Shown one piece after another: positions 8,024 to 18,500 of a stretch of DNA of 64,000 nt; within the stretch, counting starts at the first letter, position 1; each line of letters opens with the position of its first letter. A program made the position numbers and the translations under genes. This DNA is from JAFKFJ01 sp963786445 (GTDB taxonomy: Bacteria; Pseudomonadota; Alphaproteobacteria; Acetobacterales; Acetobacteraceae): assembly GCA_963786445.1 (NCBI GenBank), contig CAWAZU010000040.1, positions 1 to 64,000 of the forward strand. The letters run 5' to 3'. Under the pieces are notes generated by a model. That model made no database searches. It had not been told where the DNA came from and worked only from the letters and a program-made list of their open reading frames with translations.

Positions 8024-11000
8024 ATGACGACAGCGACGTGGCTGACGACAGCCGGTACAAACGACTGGACGGTTGCCGCCAACTGGAGTCTTGAACCGCC
8101 CGGCAGCGCGGACGCTGCAGTTTTTTCGAGCACGACGCTTTCCTATACCGTTACTCTGTCTGCATCCGCTTCCGTCGGTTCGTTGCTTGGCGAGGCCCTC
8201 AATGCGACGCTTGCCGTCGTCGCCGGCACGCTCGCGCTCGGCGAGGGCGGGTCGTGGGGCGGGGCGTTCGACCTGGCCGGCGGGGAGCTTGCGGTCTCGG
8301 CGGGCACGCTGGGTCTCAGCGGGCCGGTCACGCTGGATGGTGCGGTCGCCGGCGGTGGCGAACTGGAGCTCTACGACGCGTCCGGGAGCCTCGATGCCGC
8401 GTCGCTGACGGTCGCGACCCTCGACCTCTCCTCCGAGACGCTCGCGCTCACCGCCGGCGGCACTTTCGCGGGCGCGCTGGACGAGTTCTCTTCCACGCTG
8501 GAACTCGGCGGCGCGACGCTCGACCTGGCCGGGCAGAGCACGATCGAGGGTTCGGTGACGGCGAGCGGCGGCGCCCTCTCGGTCACCGGCACGGCGTACC
8601 TGACGGACCTCTACCTCTACGGCGCCGTCGCGCTGCTGGACAGCGGCGTGATCGTGCAGGACGGCTATGTCGAGACCGGCTATGGCAGCGCCGACGCGGC
8701 GACCATCGCGATCGCCAGCGGCGCCACCTACGACATGCTGTCCGGCGACGCCTACGGCTACTACTCCGCCCCCAACCTCGCCTTCGTCGATGCCGGACTC
8801 CTGGAGAAGGCCGGCGGTGACAGCGAGAGCTCTATCGAGGGCGACCTGGCCGTGACCCCCGGCGGCACGCTCGCGGTGGACCGGGGCACGCTCTACCTGG
8901 AATACGGCACCAGCACGATCGCCGGGCTGGTCAGCGGGCCGGGCGTCCTGACGATCGGCTACGGTGCCACGGTCGCGCTCGCGGCGAACGCGGTGCTGGA
9001 CGTCGGCTCGCTGGCGCTGACCTCCGGCAAGCTCACGCTCGGCGGCGACGCGAGCTATGCCGGCGGTTTCCTGCTCGACGGCACGCTCGACACCGGCGGC
9101 AACACGCTGACGCTGAGCGGCGACGGCACGCTGGAAGGCACCGTCACCGGCGGCGGCGCGGTCGTCCTGACCGGCAGCGCCGACGTCGGCCAACTGGCGT
9201 TCAGCGGCAGCGGCTTCGAGCTGATCGACGAGGGAACGGTCTTTCAGACCGGCAGCCTGACCGGCAGCGTCACGGGCAGCGGCGGCGACACGATCAGCGT
9301 CGCCGCCGGCGCGACGTGGGATGTGCTCGGCGATTTCCAGGACGAGGCATACAACTACACCTCGGACAGCTACGCGCTCACCTTCCAGAACGCCGGCCAG
9401 CTGGAGAAGATCGACACCAACAGCGTCTCCTATTTCTACGGGACGTTCGACAACACCGGCACGCTGCGGATCGACCGCGGCACGCTGGATTTCCAGTCTG
9501 GCACTGCGACGTTCGGCGGCACGGTGGCGGGCGCCGGCGAACTGGCGATCGGCTACGGCGAGACGGCGGCGCTGGCGGCGGACGCGACGCTGTCGGTCGC
9601 GACCCTCTATGTGGACGGCGATCTGTCGATCGGCGCGGACCTGACTTATGGCGGCGCCTTCCAGGCGGTCGGCGGGACGATCGCCACCGGCGGCGATACG
9701 CTGACGCTGACCGGCACCGCGGACAGCCTCGCCGGCATGCTCGACGGCGGCGGCACGCTGGCCGTCACCGGGCTGGCCGAGGACAGCGGGCTGACGGTCG
9801 GCGGCACGCTGACCGAGCTGCTCGACCAGGGCACCATCACGCAGAGCACGAACAACATCCAGCTCGGCACCGCCGGCGGCGACAGCGTGACGCTCGCCAT
9901 CGCGTCGGGCGCCACCTACGCGCTGTACAACGACGTCGGCATCGACGCCTCCGGTACGGCGAGCATCGTCAATGCCGGGCTGCTGGTGAAGCGCGGCGTC
10001 AACGCCGGCAGCACGCTGGAAGGCGCGCTGACGAACGAAACCGGCGCGACGCTGGAGATCGATCGCGGCTATGTTGCGCTCACCTACGGCGACAGCACGC
10101 TCGACGGCACCATCGACGGCGCCGGCCAGCTCTACGTCGCCTACGCCGAAACCGCGACCCTGTCTGCCGGCGTGGACCTCACGGTCGGCACGCTCGGCAT
10201 CGCGCAGGGCGCCGACCTGGTGCTCGGCGGCGACGCCACCTATGGCGGCGTGTTCTACGGCAACGGCGGCGCCACGCTGAACACGCAGGGCCACACGCTG
10301 ACGCTGACCGGCAGCACCAACTCCGGCGCGATCTACGTCACCGGCGGCGGCGTGCTGGCGATCGACGGCACGTTCGACGCCAGCGGCATCGAGCCCGCCG
10401 GCACCGGCAGCGAGCTGCTCGACCAGGGCGACATCGTCGAGGTCAACTACATCCAGCTCGGCAGCTCCAGCGCCGACAACACCACGCTCGCGATCGCTTC
10501 CGGCGCCACCTACGACCTGCTGGCCGACGTGAACATCGGCGCCGACGGCACCGCGACCGTGAGCAATGCCGGGCTGCTGGAGAAGACTGGCGCCAACGGG
10601 CAGAGCGTCATCTACGGCGCCTTCACCAACGCAGCGACCGCCACGCTGGCGATCGACACCGGCACCGTCCTGCTCGCCGGCAACGACACGCTGGGCGGCA
10701 CGGTGAACGGCGCGGGCGAACTGGCGCTCGCCAACGGCGGCACCTACACGATCGCGGCCGGCGCGGCGATCGATCCCGGCGTCGTCTATCTGGAGGACGG
10801 CGCGAGCCTGGTGCTGGCTGGCGACCAGACTTTTTCCGGCGACTTCTTCGCCGACTACAGCAGCGTCCTCGACCTGAACGGCAATACGCTGACGCTCGCC
10901 GGCACCGCGACCGAGCGCGGCTACCTGGTGGGACCGGGCACGCTGGCGGTGACCGGCACGACGGACGCCTCCAACATCGCGCTCACCGGCACCGGCGCGG

Positions 11001-12508
11001 TGCTGCTCGACGAAGGGCTGATCACCGATCTCGGCGGCAGCACGCGGCTCGGCAACACCGGCAGCGACGACACGACGCTGTCGATCGCGGCCGGCGGCAC
11101 CTACGACATTCTCGGCAACAACAATCTCGGCGCGAACGGCACCGCGGTCATCGACAATGCCGGCCTGCTGGAAAAGACCGACAGCCGCGGCCAAAGCAAC
11201 ATCTATCCCGGCCTGACCAACACCGGCACGCTGCTGGTCGCCAGCGGCACGCTCGACCTCGTCGGCGCCAGCCAGCTCGGCGGCAGCATCGCCGGTGCGG
11301 GCGAGCTGATCCTCTCCTCCGGTCTGATGACACTGGCGCCAGGCGCGAGCATTAATGTCGGCACGCTGGTGCTGCTGGGCGGCGACACCTTCCAGCTCGC
11401 GGGCAACCTCGACTATGCCGGCCGGCTGTTCGCCGACGGCGGCAGCACGATCTCGCTGCACGGCGACGACCTCACGCTCGACAACCCGGCGGGCAATTCC
11501 GTCAACGGCGTGGTGCTCGGGCCAGGCACGCTGAACGTCGCCGGCACGCTCGACGACGCCAACATGACGGTGACCGGCGGCGCGGTGGTGCGGGTCGCCG
11601 GCGTGCTGACGCAGTCCAGCAACGTGCAGCTCGGCACGGGCACCGCCGATGCCGCCACGCTCGACGTAATCGCCGGCGGCACCTACGACATCATCACCGA
11701 CAACCAGATCGGGGCGAGCGGCACGGCGGCGATCGACAACGCCGGGCTGTTCGAGAAGACCGGCAATATCGGCCAGTCGAACATCTATGCGCCGATCTTC
11801 AACACCGGCACGATCGCGGCCGGGCTGGGGCTGCTGGCGTTGCAGAGCAGCCTGGAGAACGACGCGCTGGTGACCGCCGATGCGACGCTATTCGTCGCCG
11901 GCGCGGTGACCGCGGGCAGCGGGCAGAGCGGCACCTTCGCCATCGGCGAGGGCGGCACGGTGGAATTTGCCGGCGCCGTGGCGGCGGCCGAGACGGTCGC
12001 GTTCGGCGCCGGCGGCGGCGATCTGGAACTCCAGCATCCGGGCAGTTTTGCGGGCACGATCACGGGATTCGGCTCCGCCGACACCATCGACCTGCTCGGC
12101 ACGGCGGCCAACACCTTCACGCTGAACGGCGACAACCTGGCGCTGTTCGACGTGGTCAACGGCAACACGACGACGATCGCGACGCTTGCAGTCACCGGCA
12201 TCTCCGATGCGTCGTCGATCGACCTGGCGATCGATCCGGCCGGCAACGGCACGGCGATCACCTTCGGCCGCGCCGGCACGGTGTTCGCCACGCCGACCGC
12301 CTCGACGACGAACAATTCCTGGACCGCCAGTTCCGGCAGCTGGACCACGTGCGGCCGACTGGAACGCGGGGCTGCCCGGCTCGCTGGACAACGCGTACCT
12401 GCAGCAGACCGGCACCGTCACCTTCGACACCACCGCCACCGTCAACTATTTGCAGACCGGCGGCAGCCAGTTGCTGAGCGAGACCGGCGGCAATCTGACG
12501 GTCGATGA
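8024..12508 (+). CDS. Giant protein segment A: first beta-helix block
   Basis: First open segment, about 1,440 meaningful residues up to the frame switch near 12348; the frame then runs to a stop at 12508 through non-homologous sequence. It begins WLTTAGTNDWTVAANWS, a tryptophan-capped module typical of beta-strand-repeat proteins. Six copies of the ~197-residue repeat follow, recognisable by ATYDxL, then GTAxIxNAGLLEKTG, then NTGTLxIxxGTLxL. It is rich in Gly, Ala, Thr, Leu and Asp with almost no Lys, Cys or Trp, as expected for an extracellular solenoid. The true product should continue in segment B. Confidence 0.75.
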   Translation: MTTATWLTTAGTNDWTVAANWSLEPPGSADAAVFSSTTLSYTVTLSASASVGSLLGEALNATLAVVAGTLALGEGGSWGGAFDLAGGELAVSAGTLGLSGPVTLDGAVAGGGELELYDASGSLDAASLTVATLDLSSETLALTAGGTFAGALDEFSSTLELGGATLDLAGQSTIEGSVTASGGALSVTGTAYLTDLYLYGAVALLDSGVIVQDGYVETGYGSADAATIAIASGATYDMLSGDAYGYYSAPNLAFVDAGLLEKAGGDSESSIEGDLAVTPGGTLAVDRGTLYLEYGTSTIAGLVSGPGVLTIGYGATVALAANAVLDVGSLALTSGKLTLGGDASYAGGFLLDGTLDTGGNTLTLSGDGTLEGTVTGGGAVVLTGSADVGQLAFSGSGFELIDEGTVFQTGSLTGSVTGSGGDTISVAAGATWDVLGDFQDEAYNYTSDSYALTFQNAGQLEKIDTNSVSYFYGTFDNTGTLRIDRGTLDFQSGTATFGGTVAGAGELAIGYGETAALAADATLSVATLYVDGDLSIGADLTYGGAFQAVGGTIATGGDTLTLTGTADSLAGMLDGGGTLAVTGLAEDSGLTVGGTLTELLDQGTITQSTNNIQLGTAGGDSVTLAIASGATYALYNDVGIDASGTASIVNAGLLVKRGVNAGSTLEGALTNETGATLEIDRGYVALTYGDSTLDGTIDGAGQLYVAYAETATLSAGVDLTVGTLGIAQGADLVLGGDATYGGVFYGNGGATLNTQGHTLTLTGSTNSGAIYVTGGGVLAIDGTFDASGIEPAGTGSELLDQGDIVEVNYIQLGSSSADNTTLAIASGATYDLLADVNIGADGTATVSNAGLLEKTGANGQSVIYGAFTNAATATLAIDTGTVLLAGNDTLGGTVNGAGELALANGGTYTIAAGAAIDPGVVYLEDGASLVLAGDQTFSGDFFADYSSVLDLNGNTLTLAGTATERGYLVGPGTLAVTGTTDASNIALTGTGAVLLDEGLITDLGGSTRLGNTGSDDTTLSIAAGGTYDILGNNNLGANGTAVIDNAGLLEKTDSRGQSNIYPGLTNTGTLLVASGTLDLVGASQLGGSIAGAGELILSSGLMTLAPGASINVGTLVLLGGDTFQLAGNLDYAGRLFADGGSTISLHGDDLTLDNPAGNSVNGVVLGPGTLNVAGTLDDANMTVTGGAVVRVAGVLTQSSNVQLGTGTADAATLDVIAGGTYDIITDNQIGASGTAAIDNAGLFEKTGNIGQSNIYAPIFNTGTIAAGLGLLALQSSLENDALVTADATLFVAGAVTAGSGQSGTFAIGEGGTVEFAGAVAAAETVAFGAGGGDLELQHPGSFAGTITGFGSADTIDLLGTAANTFTLNGDNLALFDVVNGNTTTIATLAVTGISDASSIDLAIDPAGNGTAITFGRAGTVFATPTASTTNNSWTASSGSWTTCGRLERGAARLAGQRVPAADRHRHLRHHRHRQLFADRRQPVAERDRRQSDGR

Positions 12509-15500
12509 CGGCGGGCAGCTCTCCGGCGGCTTCGCTTCCAGCGGCGGCACGCTCGACGCGGCGAACGGGCTGCTCATTCAGAACGGCTTCTCGCTGGGTG
12601 CGGCGGCGGCGCTGCTGTCGGACGGGCGCGCCGTGGTGATCGAGAACACCGCCAGCGGCGCGATCGCCGGCACGCTCGGCGGCGCCGGCGAGATCGACAT
12701 CGAGAACGGCACCTACACCATCGCCGCCGGCGCCGTGATCGACCCCGGCACGCTCGGCCTCTACAACAACAGCACCGTGACGCTGGCCGAGAACGTCAGC
12801 GACGACGGTACGTTTACGATCGGCGGCGGCAACGGTCCCGACCTCAATGGCAACACGCTGACGCTCGGCGGGGCGGCGTTCCTCGATGGCGGCGTCGCCG
12901 GGCCCGGCGTCCTGCTGGTCACCGGCACGGCCGAGGACGATGGCTTCGAGGCATCCGCCGGCGTCACCTTCGACGATGCCGGCACCGTGCTGCAGCTGGG
13001 CGGCGGCGCGCCGACCATCGAGGGCGCGCTGCTGACCATCGAGTCGGGCGCCACCTGGGACATTCTCACCGACACGCCGATCACCGACAGCGGCACGCTC
13101 GGCACCATCGCGAATGCCGGCCTGTTTGAAAAAGTCGAGGTGTACGGGACGACGCAGATCTACGATCTGTTCGTCAACACCGGCACGCTGCTGGTCGGCG
13201 CCGGCGGCCTGGTCGGGACCTATCCGACGCTCGCGCTGTATGACGGCGGCACGCTGGACGGCACGCTCGCCGGCGCCGGCGAGCTTGACCTGGACAGCGG
13301 GACCTACGACCTCGGCCCGACCGCGTTCACGATCGGCCGCTTCGGCATCTTCAACGGCTCGCAGGCGACGCTGACGGCGAGTGCCAGCTATGCCGGCGGC
13401 TTTGATCTCGGCTACGGCTCCGGCCTCACGCTCGGCGGGCAGACGCTGACGCTGACGGGCGCGCAGGACCTGCTGGTCGGCGGCATCGCCGGCACCGGCG
13501 AAGTGATCGTGCAGGGCTCGGCCGACGCGCAATACCTGCTGGTCGAGCAGGGCGCCACGCTGGACGACGCCGGGCTGATCACGCAGGACGTGCAGATCAC
13601 CGTCGACAACGCGTTGCTGCTGGTGGCCAGTACCGCCACCTACGACCTGATCGTCGATAACGGCATCGGCAATCTCGGCACGCTCGGCACCATCGACAAT
13701 CTCGGGCTGTTCGAGAAGACCGACGACACCGGTGACAGCAACATCAGCGCGTGGTTCGTCAATTCCGGCACGCTCGACGTGGTGCGCGGCACCATCGCGA
13801 TGTACTCCGGCGGCCTGCTCGACGGCACGATCGAGGGCGCGGGCGAACTCGACCTGCGCGGCGGCGCGCCCGGACAGTACACGCTCGCCTCCGGCGCGGT
13901 GCTGTCGGTCGCGACGCTCGGGCTCTACGACGGCGGCACCAGCCTGCTGCTGGCGGGCGATGCGAGCTACGGCGGACGGCTGATCCTGGGCAGCGCCGGC
14001 ATCACCATGGGCGGCTACACGCTCACGCTGACCGGCACCGCCAGCACGCTCAGCTACTACAACATCAACGACGGCGAGATCGACGTCGCCGGCACGGCCG
14101 ACATCAACAACGAGACCGTCGAGGATTACGCGACACTGGCAGTCGCCGGCCTGGTCACGCAGGACGGCCAGATCACCGTCGGCAACACCAGTACCGACAA
14201 TTCGGCGATCACCGTCGATCCCTCCGGCACCTACGACATCCTGACCGACAACGGGATCGGCGCGAACGGCACCGCGACCGTCGCCAATGCCGGGCTGTTC
14301 GAGAAGACCGGCGGCGACGGGCAGAGCAGCATTTACGCCGCGTTCGACAACACCGGCACGCTGGACGTGGCGCGCGGCACGATCGCGCTGTACGGCGGCG
14401 GGCAACTCGGCGGCACGATCGAGGGCGCGGGCGAACTCGATCTGCGCGGCGGCACGCCCGGCCAGTACACGCTGGCGGCGGGTGCGGTGGTGTCTGTGGC
14501 CACGCTCGCACTTTACGACGGCGGCAGCAGCCTGCTGCTCGCGGGTGATGCGACCTATGACGGCCGGCTGATCCTGGGCAGCGCCGGCATCAGCATGGGC
14601 GGCTACACGCTCACGCTGACCGGCACCGCCAGCACGCTCAGCTACTACAACATCAACGACGGCGTGATCGACGTCACCGGCACCGCGAATATCGGCAACG
14701 AGACCATCGAAGCGAACGCGACGCTGCAGGACAGCGGGCTGGTCACGCAGGACAGCTACATCCAGCTCGGCAACACCAGCACCGACTCGAACGCGATCAC
14801 GGTCGCGTCCGGCGCCACCTACGACCTGCTCGACGATGCGTACGTCTACAGCGAGGGTACGGCGGCGATCGACAACGCCGGCCTGTTCGTCAAGACCGGC
14901 GTCGGCTACGAAAGCTACATCGAACCCGCCTTCACCAACACGGGCACGCTGGAAATCGACCGCGGCACGCTCACCCTCGCCGGGGGCGGCACGCTGGGCG
15001 GCAGCATCGACGGGGCCGGCACGCTGGAGCTTTCCGGCGGCACGGCCGATCCCTTCACGCTGAGCGACGGCGTCGCGCTGAGCGTCGCGAATTTGCTGCT
15101 CGAAGGCGACTCCAGCACGCTGTTCGTCGGCGGCAACGTCAGCTACGCCGGGACGCTGTCGGTGGAAGGCGGCACGATCAGCCTCGGCGGCAACACGCTG
15201 ACGCTGAGCGGAACCGACCGGCTCGGCATTCCGGACTATTATTACTACTACTATGACGAAGGCGTCATCGCCGACGGTCGCGTCGTCGTCACCGGCTCCG
15301 CCGACATCTCCGCCTTCACGCTCGAGGCGGCCGCCACGATCGAGGACGCCGGCGTGCTGACGGAGGACGGCGGCGTTCAGCTCGGCGTTTCCACGACCGA
15401 CAGCGCCGCGCTGGTCATCGACGCCGGCGCGACCTTTGCGCTGCTCAACGACTCGGACATCTCCGTAAACGGCACCGCGGTCATCGCCAACGCCGGGCTG

Positions 15501-18500
15501 TTCGAGGCGATCGGCGCGGGCGGCTTGGTCGCAGCGGCGGTCGTCAACACCGGCACGCTGCTGGCCGCTGCCGGCACGCTGGTGCTGGACGGCGGCGGCA
15601 CGCTCGGCGGCACGCTCACCGGCGCCGGCGCGCTGGAACTGGAGGGCTACGGCAGCGCCGATCAGTTCACGCTCGCCGCGTCGGCCGTCATCAACGTCGC
15701 CTCGCTGCAGGACTATGGCGATTACGGCTTGCTGCTCGGCGGCGACATCGACTACGCCGGAAATTTCTGGATGGACGGCGGCACGCTGACGCTGGCGGGA
15801 TTCACGCTGACGCTGGGCGGCGCGGCCACGCTCGACGGCAGCGTGGCCGGGCCGGGCACGGTCGCGCTCAACGGCGGCACGATCGAGTATCTCACCGTCG
15901 GCGGCGGCGCCACACTGGTCGATACCGGCACGCTGCTGCAGGATTCGGAGCTGTCGCTCGGCACATCGGCGAGCGATACCGCCGCCCTCGAGGTCAACGC
16001 CGGCGCCACCTACGACATCGTCCAGGACGAGGGCATCTCCAGCGACGGCACCGTCGCGATCGGCAATGCCGGCCTGTTCGAGAAGACCGGCATCACCGGC
16101 GAGAGCGACATCGCCGGCCCGTTCACCAACACCGGCACCGTGCTCGCCGCGACCGGCACGCTGCTGCTCGACGACGCGCTGAACGACGCTTCCGGCACGC
16201 TCTCCGGCGGCGCCTGGGACGCGATGGCGCTCGGCACGGCGGCGACGCTCGAACTTGCCGGCGGTGCCATCGCCACCGATGCCGCCGACATCGAACTCGA
16301 CGGGGCCGCGTCCGGGTTCCTTGCCGGCGGCATGGCGATCGAGCAGAGCCTGACCGCGATCGCCGCCTCCGGCACGCTCGGCCTCGGCGACGGCGTCGCC
16401 TTCGTGACTCCCGACACGCTCACCGATGCCGGGCTGATCGAACTCGCGCAGGGCACGTTGATCGCCGCCGCGCTCACCATCGCGGCCGGCGGCACGCTGC
16501 GCGGCGACGGCACCGTCACCGATCCGGTCAACGACAGCACCATCGAGGCGAGCGGCGGCGACCTGCTGATCAGCAGCGCGGTCAGCGGCAGCGGCGTGCT
16601 GAAGATCGATCCCGGTGCCACGCTGGAGCTGGGCGCCGCGGCCGGCAGCGGCCAGACCGTGGATTTGCAGGCGGACGCGACGCTGCGGCTCGACGATCCA
16701 GCAGGTTTCGCGGCCACGCTGGAGAATTTGCAAGGCAGCGATTCGCTCGATTTCAACGGCACCGCGGCAATCGGCGCCAGCATCGTCGGCGATGCGCTGA
16801 ACGTCACGCTGACCGGCGGCACGGTCCTCGATTTCGCGCTGCTCGCGCCGGTGACCGGCCTCTCGGTGTCGCTGGCGCCGAACGGCGGGGTGGCGTTCAG
16901 CAGCCCGGGCAGCGGCGCGACGGTGCCGCCGACGGTGGCGCCGGCGACGATCGACTTCGGCGAGGCGCATGTCGGCGACACGCTGATGCAGGCGCTCACC
17001 GTCACCAACGCGGCGACCGCCGGCGCGGCGGAGACGCTGGAGGGCAGCTTCGCCTCGCACTCGGTCGGCGTGCTGGCCAGCGGCGCGATCTCGGGTCTCG
17101 GCCCGACGCAGAGCGATACCAGTTCGCTGCTGGTCGGGCTCGACACCACCTTCCCCGGCCTGCACAGCGGCACCGCGACGGCGAGCTTCAGCCTCGATCC
17201 GTCGGGCACGCCGCTCGCCACCGACACCGTCGATGTCACCGGCACGCTGTTCGCGCTGGCGACCGCCAGTGCCATCAGCGGCGGCACGCTGAACATCGGC
17301 CCGCAGCATGTCGGCAGCGTGGACAGTGGTGCGCTGACCTTGACCAACGAGGCCGTCGCCGGCCTGTATTCCGAGGGCCTCGACGCCGGCTTTGCCGGTG
17401 CGACCGGCGGGGTCGAGACGAGCGGCTCGGTGTCGCTGCTCGCCGCCGGGGCCAGCAGCACGGCGCTCGGCGTTGCCTTCTCGCAGACGACCGTGGGAAC
17501 GGTCACCGGCCAGGTGACGCTGGCGCTCACCTCCGACGGCGCCGGCATCGACACGCTCGGCACCACCGCGCTGGCGACGCAGACGCTGACCGTGGTCGGC
17601 ACGCTGGAGAATTTCGCCACCGCCGGCCTGATCGGCTATGCCTATAACGGCGAACTCGCTGACCGGATCGGGCACTGCCTACACACTCGAACCTGGGCAC
17701 GCTGTCGCAGAACGGCAGCGAGGTTTATGCGTATTTCTATGTCGAGAACCAGGCGACCGGCCCCGCGGACTCGCTGACCGGCGGCGCTCAGCCTGGGAAG
17801 CTCGGTCGATCTCACGAGATCTCGACCTTCCCGGCATCGGCGATCGCCGGCGCCGGCGACTACGGTGACGAGAGCTATTTCTACGTCTCGCCGACCATCG
17901 CCGGGGCGATCAGCGACACCATCACGCTGACGCCGACCAGCGAACTCGGCTCGCAGCCGTTCGCGCTCGATCCGATCACGCTCACCATCACCGCCGACGT
18001 GCTGCCGGCGGTCGCGCCGCCGGTGGTGTCGCCCGCGACGCTCGATTTCGGCCAGCACCATGTCGGCGACACGGTCGATCAGGCGCTGACCGTCACCAAC
18101 CCGAACTCGCTCGGCTCCGGCGTCAGCCTCGACGTGTCGGACGAGAGCCTCACCTACAACGTCTATACCGAGGGCACGATTGCGGCACTCGCCCCGCAGG
18201 CGAGCGACACCTCCTCGCTGCTGGTCGGCCTCTATACCGGCGGCGCAGGCACGATCGCGGGACCGGTGCAGCTCACCTATGACGAGACCGGCACCACCAA
18301 CACCACCGGCACCGAGACCATCGACGTCGCCGGCACGCTGTTCGCGCTGGCGACGGCCGATCTGGTGGACGGCACGACGCTCGATCTCGGCATCACGCAT
18401 GTCGGCACGGCGGAGACCGGCGACCTGCTGGTCGCGAACAGCGCAGCGGCGGGCACGCTCGCGGAGAATCTCGACGCCGCCCTGGCCGGCGCGGGCAGCG

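Noticed and set aside
7834..8094. 86-residue open frame between the purine permease and giant gene
   Set aside because: No motif or ribosome site and it overlaps the giant gene start; composition fits non-coding.
12258..17675. 1,805-residue open frame antisense to the giant gene
   Set aside because: No domain motifs, compositional shadow; the sense strand shows well-ordered repeats.
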